From Prochlorococcus sp. AG-347-K20 (GTDB lineage: Bacteria > Cyanobacteriota > Cyanobacteriia > PCC-6307 > Cyanobiaceae), in NCBI GenBank assembly GCA_003281315.1, contig QCCH01000004.1:1-64000 (forward strand): 64,000 bases of DNA, read 5' to 3'. Both the position numbers and the translations under genes were made by a program. The notes under the pieces are model-generated. The model was not told the DNA's origin, ran no database searches, and was given only the letters and a program-made list of their open reading frames with translations. Shown in pieces: positions 36,558 through 45,794 of this stretch (positions are counted from its first letter, which is position 1; every line of letters starts with the position of its first letter).

Positions 36558-37229
36558 TTAAATTTTATTTGGGAGATCTTTTTGACTTGTGAGTATTCTA
36601 TCGATAACTCCATAATCTAGTGCTTCTTGGGGGTTGAGATAACTCATCCTGTCAGAGTCTTTTGAGAGTTCTTCGATTGTCTTTCCAGTATTACGAGATA
36701 AAATCTCAAGCATTGATTTTTTATTTTTCAAAACTTCCTCAGCTCTTATTTGGATATCGGTTGCTTGGCCTCTTGCCCCGCTAATAGGTTGATGCAAAAC
36801 AATAGAAGCATGCGGAAGAGCGGCTCTTTGTCCCTTAGTGCCAGATGAAAGAATAACTGCAGCAGTACCCATTGCTTGTCCGATACATATCGTGTGTACT
36901 GGAGGCTTGATATAGCTTATGGTATCGCAGATAGCGAAAGCTTCTGTTTCAAAACCAACTGCGTCACCAGTGTACCAACTTGTCCCAGTTGAATTGATAT
37001 AGAAATAGATTGGTTTTTCTGGATCCTCAAACTCTAAATAAAGAAGTTGAGCAATGATTAGCTCAGTAACATCCATTCCTAGTTGTCTTTTGGCATCATC
37101 ATCTGAAAATAATGGTAAACCAAGATAAACAATTCGCTCTTTCAGTAAAAGAGAGGGGAGATCTGGGGGCGGAGTCCTCATAACGGTGTTTTCGCCGTAA
37201 TAAGGAGCAGATACAGTCATTTGTATCAC
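36558..37229 (-). CDS. clpR: Inactive Clp protease subunit ClpR
   Basis: ClpR is a ClpP-like ring subunit that lacks the catalytic Ser. In this 223-residue protein the active-site segment reads CIGQAMGTAAV; aligned with ClpP3, the nucleophile position (residue 121) is Gly, while His146 in VLHQPIS is kept. A longer N-terminus and the STGTSWYTGDAVGF insert near residue 81 also set it apart from ClpP. It is cotranscribed with clpP3 (24-base gap), matching the known ClpP3/R heterocomplex of cyanobacteria and plastids. Confidence 0.92.
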   Translation of the reverse strand: MIQMTVSAPYYGENTVMRTPPPDLPSLLLKERIVYLGLPLFSDDDAKRQLGMDVTELIIAQLLYLEFEDPEKPIYFYINSTGTSWYTGDAVGFETEAFAICDTISYIKPPVHTICIGQAMGTAAVILSSGTKGQRAALPHASIVLHQPISGARGQATDIQIRAEEVLKNKKSMLEILSRNTGKTIEELSKDSDRMSYLNPQEALDYGVIDRILTSQKDLPNKI

Positions 37230-37260
37230 AAAATTAAGATTGAACTGATTCTAGCTAGAT

Positions 37261-38370
37261 TTAGCCCTGTGTCGCTGGTGATTTAAAAGATTTGTTTGAC
37301 TCAGGATTATTTATTAGTTTTCCAAAGACCATTCTTCCCGTGGGAGTTTGTAATGCTCCTGTGATGACAATATCTAATCTGCTTCCCACAAAATTCTTTG
37401 CCTCATCAATAACAACCATTGTTCCGTCATCTAAATATCCAATACCTTGCATTTTTTCTTTGCCTTCTCTCACGATTTTTATATTAAGTGACTCTCCTGG
37501 TTGTACTTCTGGCCTTAAAGCAATAACCAAATCACTCAAATTCATAACTTTTAATTCTTTAACTTCAGCAATCTGAGAAAGATTATAATCAGCCGTAATT
37601 AGAGTTCCTGTCATATCCTCAGTAATTTTAAGGAGTTTTTCATCTACCCCATTACCTTCATACTTTGTTGGGTTTATTACAAGTCTTCTCCCATATAAAT
37701 CTCTTAATTCTTTTAATAGCTTGAGACCTCTTCTGCCTTTCGACCTTTTTTCATTACTACTTGAGTCAGCTAAAGTTTGTAATTCATCAATTACACTTTG
37801 AGCAACAATTAATTGCCCTTCCAATAAGCCGCAATTTAATAGGCCATTGATTCTTCCATCAATAATTACGCTAGTATCTAGAATCTTTGGACTTGCAGCA
37901 GGGAGGATCCCTTCATTGACTAGATATGCATCAGTGTTATTTGGATTGAATAATCTCAATAATGTCCTTCCATGGGTATCTGCCAACTTATAACCAAGCA
38001 CACCAAAGAAAATATTGCTTAAAATAGCTGCTAATGGTTTTGCGAAAAAAACCTCTCTAGGGAAGGGAATTAGTAGTATTGGAGCTAGTAGGAGATTCGC
38101 AACAAGTAATCCTAAAATTAATCCAACGGACCTACTTATTAGTAAGTCCGTTGGCATTGTTCTTATTTGATCAAGAAAAGTCTTTCTAAGTTGAAGGAAT
38201 ACAAAACCAGCTGCTAATCCTACAAAAAAACCAATTATTGCTAAAACAATTCTAAAACCTTCTACATTAGATACCTGTTTGAGTATGTCTACTGGCAATA
38301 AATCAACACCAAGCCACCCTGAAGCAGCACCTGATAATACAAATAAAATTAAAACTAAGATATCTGTCAT
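37261..38370 (-). CDS. PIN and TRAM domain membrane protein (YacL-like)
   Basis: This 369-residue protein has three to four N-terminal membrane segments (~residues 1-130), with FFVGLAAGFVFLQLR and LGLLVANLLL among them. A PIN nuclease-like domain begins ILDTSVIIDGRI near residue 164 and contains the acidic DTS and ITADYNL sites. A C-terminal TRAM domain follows, near GIGYLDDGTMVVID. This membrane-PIN-TRAM order is that of YacL-type proteins. The role is unknown; the PIN part implies RNA binding or cleavage. It is the first gene upstream of clpR on the same strand, 31 bases away. Confidence 0.88.
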   Translation of the reverse strand: MTDILVLILFVLSGAASGWLGVDLLPVDILKQVSNVEGFRIVLAIIGFFVGLAAGFVFLQLRKTFLDQIRTMPTDLLISRSVGLILGLLVANLLLAPILLIPFPREVFFAKPLAAILSNIFFGVLGYKLADTHGRTLLRLFNPNNTDAYLVNEGILPAASPKILDTSVIIDGRINGLLNCGLLEGQLIVAQSVIDELQTLADSSSNEKRSKGRRGLKLLKELRDLYGRRLVINPTKYEGNGVDEKLLKITEDMTGTLITADYNLSQIAEVKELKVMNLSDLVIALRPEVQPGESLNIKIVREGKEKMQGIGYLDDGTMVVIDEAKNFVGSRLDIVITGALQTPTGRMVFGKLINNPESNKSFKSPATQG

Positions 38371-38466
38371 ATCTATAATCTACTAGGATTTATTAATTGA
38401 GTAAATAAGGATTTTATTTTTTTCAATCCTTAATACTATTTTGGAGCTTAAAAATGAATTTAGATT

Positions 38467-39690
38467 ATGAATAAGTTTCCAAGAAGTGCTTATGTGCACA
38501 TTCCTTTTTGCCATAGAAGGTGTTTTTATTGTGATTTTGCAGTTATTCCACTTGGAAATAAAGTTGAAACTTTAAAAGGTTATGGAAGCAAAACTGTTCA
38601 AGAGTATTTGCAATTTTTATATAAAGAAATATTGTCAATTAAGCATAAATCACCTCTATCGACAATTTATATAGGAGGTGGTACACCATCAATTTTAGAT
38701 CCTACCCAAATCAAAGAATTAATTGATCTTTTTAAAGAAAATTATGGAATTGACTATGGTGCTGAAATTACTATGGAGGTTGATCCAGCTAGTTTTACTC
38801 AAGATGATCTTTTTGGATTTATAAATGCTGGTATAAATAGATTTAGTCTCGGAGTACAAAGTTTTAATAATCAGATACTTCAAAAGTCCGGAAGGCGTCA
38901 TTTGAGAGAGGATGCTGAAAAATCTTGTTTATGGTTGAAGAGAGAATATGATTCTGGGTTAATAAAAAGCTGGAGTTTAGATTTAATTCAAAACTTACCA
39001 CTGAGTGGATTTAAAGAATGGCAAGATGACTTAAAAAAAACAATAGAATTTTCACCACCGCATCTATCCATTTACGATTTAAATATTGAAAATGGCACTG
39101 TTTTTAAAAAATTAATTAATTTAGGCAAATTAAAACTCCCAAGTGATGAAGAAGCTTTTAGGAATAGTGAATCAACCCATTTAATTTTAAAAAACTCAGG
39201 GTATTCAAGATATGAAATCTCAAACTATTGCCTTCCGCGACATCAGTCGAGACATAATAGAGTTTATTGGAGTGGTTTAGGCTGGTGGAGTTTTGGTCAA
39301 GGTTCTACTAGTTCACCTTGGGGGGGAAAGTTAACTAGACCAAGAGTTAGTAAAGAATATAAAGAATGGGTGATTAGACAATACGAATCTAATTTAGATT
39401 CATCCCTAATTAATAAGGAGTTTGTCTATAAAGAACTTGATGAGAAAATAATGTTGGGATTAAGACTCAAAGAGGGTGTAGATATCAAAGAAGTGTTTAA
39501 AGAACAAAACTGGGAAAATAAAAAATTTGAAAGCAACTTTAGTAAATTACTTGAAGAATGGGAAAAATTTATTGAAAGTGGTCTATTAGTAAGAAAGGGG
39601 AATAGATTCTTTTTAAGTGATCCTCATGGAATGGAATTAAGCAATCAAGTTCTTGTATCTATGTTTAAGTGGTGGGATAAGATTAATTAA
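38467..39690 (+). CDS. hemW: Radical SAM heme chaperone HemW-like protein
   Basis: This 407-residue radical SAM protein has the cluster motif C-H-R-R-C-F-Y-C at Cys15-Cys19-Cys22 within YVHIPFCHRRCFYC. IYIGGGTPSIL, EVDPASFT and FSLGVQSFNNQIL follow, all typical of the HemN/HemW group. The length and the short N-terminus before the cluster fit HemW (heme trafficking) rather than true HemN (oxygen-independent coproporphyrinogen oxidase), but the distinction is by length and motif only. Its 3' end overlaps panB by eight bases. Confidence 0.88.
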   Translation: MNKFPRSAYVHIPFCHRRCFYCDFAVIPLGNKVETLKGYGSKTVQEYLQFLYKEILSIKHKSPLSTIYIGGGTPSILDPTQIKELIDLFKENYGIDYGAEITMEVDPASFTQDDLFGFINAGINRFSLGVQSFNNQILQKSGRRHLREDAEKSCLWLKREYDSGLIKSWSLDLIQNLPLSGFKEWQDDLKKTIEFSPPHLSIYDLNIENGTVFKKLINLGKLKLPSDEEAFRNSESTHLILKNSGYSRYEISNYCLPRHQSRHNRVYWSGLGWWSFGQGSTSSPWGGKLTRPRVSKEYKEWVIRQYESNLDSSLINKEFVYKELDEKIMLGLRLKEGVDIKEVFKEQNWENKKFESNFSKLLEEWEKFIESGLLVRKGNRFFLSDPHGMELSNQVLVSMFKWWDKIN

Positions 39691-40456
39691 GTCTTTCAGA
39701 GTCTACCCATTCTTTTAATTTATCAACAAATAATTTCTTTCCTTGGATAATCGGTTGGCAAAATGGTGGTTGATCATCATTGAGGCCTAACAAATCTGCA
39801 GTAACTCTTACTTGCCCATCGCAATAATTGCCTGCTCCGATACCTATTGTGGGAATTGTTAAAGAATTTTGTATTTCTTTAGCGAGCAAATCAGGAATAT
39901 GTTCAAGAACTATTGAAAAACATCCTAATTTTTCAAGAATTGAAGCCTCTTTCTTAATTCTTTCTTGGCTTGCTAAGTTTTCTCCTTGTTTTTTTAATCC
40001 AATATTTAAATAGCTTTGTGGTGTAAGACCTATATGACCCATAACAGGGATTCCCATTCTTATTAATCTAGAAATAACTTTTTGTATTTCTGGTTCAGCT
40101 CCCTCTACCTTTACAGCTTTTGCATAAGTGCTCTGAATGATTTTCCCTGCATACTCAACAGCTTTATCCTCTCCACATTGGTAAGTCAGAAAAGGCATAT
40201 CTGAAACGACTAAAGGTTGTTCCTCAATTTTCTTCTTGAATCCTCTTGAAACAGCATTAGTATGATAAATTATGTTTTCTAAAGTTAATGGCAATGTCGA
40301 TTTGTATCCTAAGCAGACCATTGCTAATGAATCTCCCACTAGTACGAGATCAACATTTGCTTGTTCTGCAATAGATCCTGATATGGAGTCCCATGCTGTT
40401 AGTGCAACGATTCTGCGAGATTTTTTTTTATAATTGACTAGTTCTGAAGGTAACAT
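39683..40456 (-). CDS. panB: 3-methyl-2-oxobutanoate hydroxymethyltransferase
   Basis: PanB makes ketopantoate, the first step towards pantothenate and coenzyme A. The 257-residue protein shows VLVGDSLAMVCLGYKSTLP, the Mg- and substrate-binding block, GIPVMGHIGLTPQS, and IGIGAGNYCDGQV near the C-terminus. Length is normal. It is convergent with hemW, sharing eight bases at the 3' ends, and divergent from the SRP RNA gene, whose start lies 48 bases from the panB ATG. Confidence 0.94.
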   Translation of the reverse strand: MLPSELVNYKKKSRRIVALTAWDSISGSIAEQANVDLVLVGDSLAMVCLGYKSTLPLTLENIIYHTNAVSRGFKKKIEEQPLVVSDMPFLTYQCGEDKAVEYAGKIIQSTYAKAVKVEGAEPEIQKVISRLIRMGIPVMGHIGLTPQSYLNIGLKKQGENLASQERIKKEASILEKLGCFSIVLEHIPDLLAKEIQNSLTIPTIGIGAGNYCDGQVRVTADLLGLNDDQPPFCQPIIQGKKLFVDKLKEWVDSERLN

Positions 40457-40491
40457 AATAAGTTTATGTATCTTTTTTTTTCAAGAATTGC

Positions 40492-40497
40492 TAATAT
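40492..40497 (+). promoter_or_regulatory. Possible -10 element of the SRP RNA gene
   Basis: TAATAT lies six bases before the presumed 5' end of the SRP RNA at 40504, the right spacing for a sigma-70-type -10 box. No clear -35 box is seen, as is common in Prochlorococcus. Confidence 0.35.
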
Positions 40498-40503
40498 GAT
40501 TTT

Positions 40504-40597
40504 GACTCGGCCTTTCGCGGTTTTAACGCCTAAACCTGGTCAGGACCGGAAGGTAGCAGCCACAAGGGATGCTTGAGGCAGGCGAGATAACCGAGTC
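40504..40597 (+). ncRNA. ffs: Signal recognition particle RNA (4.5S type)
   Basis: This is the small bacterial SRP RNA that binds Ffh and targets membrane proteins. The conserved core GGTCAGGACCGGAAGGTAGC is at about 40538-40557, and the outer stem GACTCGG (40504-40510) pairs with CCGAGTC (40591-40597). The ~94-base length is that of the short eubacterial form without an Alu domain. It sits between ftsZ (convergent) and panB (divergent). Confidence 0.95.
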
Positions 40598-40612
40598 ACT
40601 TTATTTTACCTT

Positions 40613-41728
40613 TTAGCCTATATCTTTTTTATTTTGCCTTAATCTTAAAAACTCAGGAATACTGGCTCCTGATTCTTTATTATCTGAAAAATTATATAAA
40701 GGTTGATTAGATAATCTATTTTTTATTCTTTGCTGGTTTAATGGTTGGGTTGTTTCAAATCCTGTAGCAATTACAGTAACTTGTATCTCTCCTTCCATTG
40801 ACTCATCGACCACTGCACCTACAATAATATTTGCCTCTTGATCAACAACATCATAAATAATTTCAGATGCGGAGGTCATGTCCTCTAAAGTCATATCTTT
40901 GCCACCAGTAATATTTATAACGCAGCCTTTAGCTCCATCAATTCTAGCTGCTTCTAATAAAGGACTATTCATTGCTGCTTGTGCTGCCTCTATAGCTCTT
41001 GATCTTCCTGAACCTATACCTATTCCGAGAAGAGCAGTGCCAGCTTCCGTCATGACTGATCTTACGTCTGCAAAATCAACATTAACTAATCCTGGGCAAG
41101 TAATTATGTCACTAATGCCTTTGACACCCATCCTTAGGACATCATCAGCATTCCTAAATGCTTCTTGAAGTGGAGCTCCTGCAATAACGTCTTTTAATCG
41201 GTCATTTGGAATAACTATAAGAGTATCAACGTTTTCAGCTAGTCTTGCAATCCCCTCTTCTGCTTGACGCATTCTTCTTTTACCTTCAAAAGAAAATGGT
41301 TTGGTTACTATACCTACTGTTAGAGCCCCACTTTGTTTAGCTACTTCTGCAACTACCGGAGCTGCTCCTGTACCAGTTCCTCCACCCATTCCAGCGGCTA
41401 TAAAAACTAAATCAGATCCTTCTAAAGCTTGTTGAAGCTCTTCTTTGGATTCTTCGGCTGCTTTTTGCCCAATACTTGGATTCCCACCTGCACCTAAACC
41501 TCTAGTGAGATTTTGTCCAAGTTGAACCCTACTCTCAGCAGAAGATTGTAGTAGGGCTTGTGCATCGGTATTAAGAACTCTAAATGAAACACCCTCTAAA
41601 TCACTATTTATCATCCTATTTACTGCATTACTGCCACCACCACCTACACCAATAACTTCTATTTTGGCGTTTTGGCTTGGAAGGATTTCTCTCGATTGAT
41701 CAAAGTTTGGATTGTTACCGAAGCTCAT
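40613..41728 (-). CDS. ftsZ: Cell division protein FtsZ
   Basis: FtsZ is the tubulin-like GTPase that forms the division ring. The 371-residue protein has the tubulin signature GGGTGTG at residues 115-121, [12 protein letters not shown] near residue 26, NTDAQALL, and the T7-loop [11 protein letters not shown] that completes the GTPase site. The C-terminal tail ends in [14 protein letters not shown], the conserved peptide that binds partners such as membrane anchors. It closes a cluster read from the right (miaB, ddl, a small gene, ftsQ, ftsZ), with a 178-base gap from ftsQ, so it may have its own promoter. Confidence 0.97.
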   Translation of the reverse strand: MSFGNNPNFDQSREILPSQNAKIEVIGVGGGGSNAVNRMINSDLEGVSFRVLNTDAQALLQSSAESRVQLGQNLTRGLGAGGNPSIGQKAAEESKEELQQALEGSDLVFIAAGMGGGTGTGAAPVVAEVAKQSGALTVGIVTKPFSFEGKRRMRQAEEGIARLAENVDTLIVIPNDRLKDVIAGAPLQEAFRNADDVLRMGVKGISDIITCPGLVNVDFADVRSVMTEAGTALLGIGIGSGRSRAIEAAQAAMNSPLLEAARIDGAKGCVINITGGKDMTLEDMTSASEIIYDVVDQEANIIVGAVVDESMEGEIQVTVIATGFETTQPLNQQRIKNRLSNQPLYNFSDNKESGASIPEFLRLRQNKKDIG

Positions 41729-41811
41729 CTCTTAATAAGAATCTAATATTAGTATTGGGTGCATTATGAACTTACTGAGCTCACTTTTAGGAATTTGTTG
41801 AGGAAAACCCT

Positions 41812-41836
41812 AAAATATTTATTTACTAAATATTTT
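41812..41836 (-). repeat. Perfect inverted repeat upstream of ftsZ
   Basis: AAAATATTT (41812-41820) and AAATATTTT (41828-41836) form a nine-base perfect inverted repeat across seven bases, located ~85 bases upstream of the ftsZ start. It could be an operator or an AT-rich leader hairpin; in such AT-rich DNA chance occurrence is not excluded. Confidence 0.4.
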
Positions 41837-41906
41837 GTTTTGAATGCAAAACCCATATCAACACTACAATAATTAAAAAAATTTACTCAAAATCCTTTTT
41901 CAAATA

Positions 41907-42632
41907 TTAGGGTTTGAACACTTTTATTTTTGGTTTATCTGGATTAGTAAGATCAATATTATCTAATTTTTTTGAAAAGCTATTTTTATTAAATTCATTT
42001 TTAAGATTATTGATTATTTGTAATTGATAGTTGATTAAATTAGGCTTAAATCCTAAGAATATTGTTTTTAAATCTTTTTCCTCAACAGTTAGAAACCCAT
42101 CGGATGAAAAAGTTATTTTAACTATCTCTAATTCATAATTCTCTAAAGCAATAAAAATTTCAGATAATATTTTTTTAAATTTTTCTTTCCATCCAAAAAC
42201 TTGTATGGTTAATTTATTCAAATTTTTTTCATCCACATTTTGTTTATTGATAAAAATTCCATCTTTATCAATGAAGCCTACTATTTTTTCGTCGTTTAAT
42301 ATTTTTTCTCCGTAAGCTATTGGAATTCTTGAATTTAAATGTACTTTCAAACCAAAAGGAAATAATTCTCTGTTTACAGAAACATTCTTAAGAGATAAAT
42401 TTTGTTTTAACTCTTTTTCTAACAAATTAGTTTCAACAAAAATTAATCGGATCGGAAAATTTAAAGATGAATTTTTTACCACATCATTCTGCGAAAATAA
42501 TTCACTACCTGAAATTCTAATGTCCTGAGTATGAACTTTTTTAAGAGTTTTTATGCTTAATAAGCTTGTTAAAAATAAAAATGAAATTAGAAAAAAAAAG
42601 CTTCTATTTTTGATTACTTTTTGGTTCTTCAC
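41907..42632 (-). CDS. ftsQ: Cell division protein FtsQ-like (POTRA domain)
   Basis: FtsQ links divisome parts across the membrane. The 241-residue protein has one N-terminal membrane segment (~residues 12-29) and then a POTRA-like domain (about residues 35-105, DIRISGSELFSQNDVV and NVSVNRELFPFGLKVHL), followed by a beta region. The sequence is weakly conserved, as expected for FtsQ. The assignment rests on the topology and on its place between ddl and ftsZ. Its start overlaps the end of the small gene upstream by four bases. Confidence 0.82.
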   Translation of the reverse strand: MKNQKVIKNRSFFFLISFLFLTSLLSIKTLKKVHTQDIRISGSELFSQNDVVKNSSLNFPIRLIFVETNLLEKELKQNLSLKNVSVNRELFPFGLKVHLNSRIPIAYGEKILNDEKIVGFIDKDGIFINKQNVDEKNLNKLTIQVFGWKEKFKKILSEIFIALENYELEIVKITFSSDGFLTVEEKDLKTIFLGFKPNLINYQLQIINNLKNEFNKNSFSKKLDNIDLTNPDKPKIKVFKP

Positions 42633-43039
42633 AAATCACATCTTGCTTTTTCCATCAGTTGGTCCATCCATTCTCTAGCTTGCTCTGCATCTGAAAATGG
42701 CACATCCATCTCTTTCCCATCCCCTACTAGTCTCAACCTGCATTTACCTTGAGATTCACTTGTTAGAGGAGCTTCTCCTGAAGTTAGAGCCATTAATTCA
42801 ACTAATTCCAGTTTCTTGATTTTAAAACAATCTTTTTCTTCAAATTTACCAGCTTCAAATGCGCTCCACTTTAACTCCCCATCTTTTAAGGACGCTGCGC
42901 CAGAACTATCTAACTTGCAGAGTTCAGAATCACTCGCCCAACTTCTAAAAAGATTTTGCCTTCTTCTTTCTAACCATCCAAGTGCAGTTAATAAAATGAA
43001 GATTAAAAGTAATGGTAACCAAAGTAGTCCATGCAACAT
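42629..43039 (-). CDS. Single-pass membrane protein between ddl and ftsQ
   Basis: This 136-residue protein has a hydrophobic N-terminus (~residues 4-21) and a soluble domain with three-residue-spaced acidic/hydrophobic stretches. It ends FSDAEQAREWMDQLMEKARCDL-like, split here as FSDAEQAREW and MDQLMEKARC. It is conserved in position between ddl and ftsQ in marine cyanobacteria as I recall, with no named function. It is markedly less AT-biased than its neighbours (few Asn, Ile or Lys), a composition that stands out. It overlaps ftsQ by four bases and follows ddl by ten, so it is part of the division/wall operon. Confidence 0.7.
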   Translation of the reverse strand: MLHGLLWLPLLLIFILLTALGWLERRRQNLFRSWASDSELCKLDSSGAASLKDGELKWSAFEAGKFEEKDCFKIKKLELVELMALTSGEAPLTSESQGKCRLRLVGDGKEMDVPFSDAEQAREWMDQLMEKARCDL

Positions 43040-43049
43040 TTGATTTAAA

Positions 43050-44117
43050 TTACAAATCTAGAGATATATCAACTAGTTTAGCCACAAGTTGTTCAATTTT
43101 TAAACCTGAAGCTTCCCAAAGCATTGGAAACATACTATTTTTTGTAAAACCAGGAATTGTATTTATTTCATTTAGAAAAATTTTATTTGAAGATTTTTCT
43201 AAAAAGAAATCTACTCTTGCAAAACCGAAAATATTTAGTGCTCTACAACTTTTGATAGCAATTTCTTTAATTTCTTTTGTGATTATAGGATCTATTTCAG
43301 CTGGGATAATAATTTTATTATTTGAGTGATATTTTGAATCGTAGTCATACCAATCACTTTCGTAATTTACCTCGCCTATCTCAGAGGATAAGAGTTTTGC
43401 ATCCCCAATTATTCCGCATTCAATCTCCCTTACCTCTAAACCTTCTTCTATTAAGATTCTTGGATCTATTCCCCGAGCCTTTTCTAATGCTTGCGATATT
43501 TCTGATTCATTTTTGACTTTGGAGATGCCAAGAGATGATCCGGAGTTAGATGGTTTAACAAAAAGAGGGAATTTTAATTTTTTTAAAATTTCATTAATTA
43601 TTTTATTTTTTACTTCCTCATCGTTGAGATCTTCATTTTGAAAAACTAGATAATTAACTTGTGGAAGTTTAAGATATGAAAAAATCGTTTTCATCAATAT
43701 TTTATCCATTCCAAGTGCAGAGCCAATAATTCCACATCCGACTAAAGGTTTCTTTGTAAATCTAAGTAAGCCATGAATTGATCCGTCTTCACCATTAAAT
43801 CCATGTAAAAGAGGAAACCAAACATCAACATTTTGAAATTCAATTCCGTCAAGGAAGTTAATTTTTTTCTGATTAAAAATTTCTTGTTTATTTGTTTTAT
43901 TGTTTTCAATTCCACCAATTAGTATCTTTTCTGAGAGATGATTATCGAGCCAATCGCCATATTTGTTTATGTAAAAGGTTTTAACTGTAAAACGTTCTTT
44001 GTTTATTTCTGAATTAAATGCTTGAAAAACTGTTTTTGCAGAGGATATAGATACTTCATGCTCATTGGAATTCCCACCAAATATTAAACCAATACATTTT
44101 TTTTGCCCCCCTATCAT
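43050..44117 (-). CDS. ddl: D-alanine-D-alanine ligase
   Basis: Ddl makes the D-Ala-D-Ala dipeptide of peptidoglycan. The 355-residue ATP-grasp enzyme shows GLIFGGNSNEHEVSISSA at the N-terminus, PLLHGFNGEDGSIHGLL, PLFVKPSNSGSSLGISKV (the ATP-binding loop), and FARVDFFLE with NEINTIPGFT for the Mg site. Length is standard. It follows miaB by nine bases on the same strand and leads into the small membrane gene and ftsQ. Confidence 0.95.
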   Translation of the reverse strand: MIGGQKKCIGLIFGGNSNEHEVSISSAKTVFQAFNSEINKERFTVKTFYINKYGDWLDNHLSEKILIGGIENNKTNKQEIFNQKKINFLDGIEFQNVDVWFPLLHGFNGEDGSIHGLLRFTKKPLVGCGIIGSALGMDKILMKTIFSYLKLPQVNYLVFQNEDLNDEEVKNKIINEILKKLKFPLFVKPSNSGSSLGISKVKNESEISQALEKARGIDPRILIEEGLEVREIECGIIGDAKLLSSEIGEVNYESDWYDYDSKYHSNNKIIIPAEIDPIITKEIKEIAIKSCRALNIFGFARVDFFLEKSSNKIFLNEINTIPGFTKNSMFPMLWEASGLKIEQLVAKLVDISLDL

Positions 44118-44126
44118 TTAAAAAGA

Positions 44127-45521
44127 TTATAAATAAAGTTCACCTGTTAAAGAAAAAGGTCTTGCTTCATTTATTTTGACATCTATCTCATCTCCCAATG
44201 AAAAATTAAAATTAATGTTTTTGGGAATCTCTACGAAAGTTAATCTATTTGTTCTAGTTCTACCCATAATTTGCGAGGAATTTTTTGGATTTAAACCCTC
44301 AATTAAAACGCTTTCAATATTGTTGATGTATCTTTGATTTCTGGTCCTAGCAGTTTTTTCGACTAAATCATTAATTTCTTGTAATCTAGCTTTTTTTACC
44401 ACTTCAGAAAGTTGATTCGACCAAACTGCTGCAGGCGTATTTGGTCTTGGAGAATATGCTGCCGTATTTACTTGATCAAAACCAATTTCTGATATTAGTT
44501 TTAATGTATCTTGATACTGTTGTTCAGTTTCTCCTGGAAAAGCAACTATTGCGTCAGCAGTGATTGATGCATCTGGCATTAATGATCTTATATTCTCTAT
44601 AATATTTTTATACTTTTTGATAGAATATCCTCTTGACATTTGTTTTAAGATTTCATCATTTCCACTTTGGAAGGGAATATGGAAATGTTCACAGACTTTA
44701 TCCAGTTCATAACAAGCTTGAATCAACCTTTTTGAAAAATATCTTGGATGACTAGTAGCAAATCTTATTCTGCGAATTCCTTTAACATCATGAATATAAT
44801 ATAAAAGATCAGTTAGAGTATTCTCTTTTCTCCCTTCTTTGGTAGTTCCTGGAAGGTCTCTACCATAAGCATCAATATTCTGACCCAGAAGAGTAATTTC
44901 TTTAAAATTATCATCAGCTAATTTTTGGATCTCACTTTTTATCGCATTTGGATATCTTGATTGCTCTTTTCCTCTCACAGAGGGGACTACACAATATGAA
45001 CATCTTTCATTACATCCATAAATTATATTAACCCAGCCACAAATAGAACTTTCTCTTCTGGCAATTGTTATGTCTTCAGAAATGAAGGTTTCTTCTGTGG
45101 CAGCAACTTGATTTCCTAAATCAACTTTCTCCAGAAGATTCTCAAGATTATTTACGTGTTGAGGCCCCATAACAAGATCAAGTTCTGGGACTCTTCTTAA
45201 TAAGGATTCTCCCTCTTGCTGCGCAAGACAACCTGCAACAACTAGTTTCAAGTTAGGTGTTTTGTGCTTTCTTTTTGCTTGTCTTCCTAGAAAGCTATAA
45301 ACTTTTTGCTCCGCATTATCTCTGATTGTGCATGTATTGTACAAGACCAAATCGGCATTTAATTCATTATCTGCTCTGGTATATCCCATCTTCTCTAATG
45401 TCCCAGCCATTCTCTCAGAATCAGCCTTGTTCATTTGGCATCCAAATGTGGTTATCCAATAACTGCCAGTAGTTGAATTCTTTTGAGATTTTTTTTCGTC
45501 TGATTTTGTTTTTGTTAGCAC
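44127..45521 (-). CDS. miaB: tRNA-2-methylthio-N6-dimethylallyladenosine synthase
   Basis: MiaB methylthiolates isopentenyl-A37 of certain tRNAs. The 464-residue protein has the N-terminal MTTase domain with [11 protein letters not shown] (Cys28 and two further cluster Cys), the radical SAM motif [19 protein letters not shown] near residues 170-185, and a C-terminal TRAM domain (~400-464). Length is normal. It begins the run of genes leading to ftsZ. The tRNA-His gene lies 73 bases upstream on the same strand. Confidence 0.94.
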   Translation of the reverse strand: MLTKTKSDEKKSQKNSTTGSYWITTFGCQMNKADSERMAGTLEKMGYTRADNELNADLVLYNTCTIRDNAEQKVYSFLGRQAKRKHKTPNLKLVVAGCLAQQEGESLLRRVPELDLVMGPQHVNNLENLLEKVDLGNQVAATEETFISEDITIARRESSICGWVNIIYGCNERCSYCVVPSVRGKEQSRYPNAIKSEIQKLADDNFKEITLLGQNIDAYGRDLPGTTKEGRKENTLTDLLYYIHDVKGIRRIRFATSHPRYFSKRLIQACYELDKVCEHFHIPFQSGNDEILKQMSRGYSIKKYKNIIENIRSLMPDASITADAIVAFPGETEQQYQDTLKLISEIGFDQVNTAAYSPRPNTPAAVWSNQLSEVVKKARLQEINDLVEKTARTRNQRYINNIESVLIEGLNPKNSSQIMGRTRTNRLTFVEIPKNINFNFSLGDEIDVKINEARPFSLTGELYL

Positions 45522-45593
45522 TTTGCTAGGAATTTTTTATGATTCTTTAATTCAAAATTACAAGTTAAATAATTTTGCTGCAATATTTTTGAG

Positions 45594-45667
45594 GGCGAGC
45601 GAGGGGATTCGAACCCCCGAATAGCGGCGCCACAAGCCGCTGCCTTAACCACTTGGCGACGCCCGCC
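45594..45667 (-). tRNA. tRNA-His (anticodon GTG)
   Basis: The cloverleaf is complete. The acceptor GCGGGCG pairs with CGCTCGC (one G-T), and an extra G at position -1 faces C73, the identity element unique to tRNA-His; the coordinates include it. The anticodon stem GCGGC/GCCGC encloses TTGTGGC, giving GTG. The T-arm has GGTTCGAATCC. It is on the minus strand, upstream of miaB. Confidence 0.96.
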
Positions 45668-45794
45668 TCACATTTATAAATTTAACAACTCGAGGGTAAT
45701 TTTTCATAGTAATTTTATCTTTTAGCGAAATTTGAATTATTTTCTAATTCAGTAAAGTTTTCTTATGATTTAAAATAAAAGAAAATTTAAAAAT

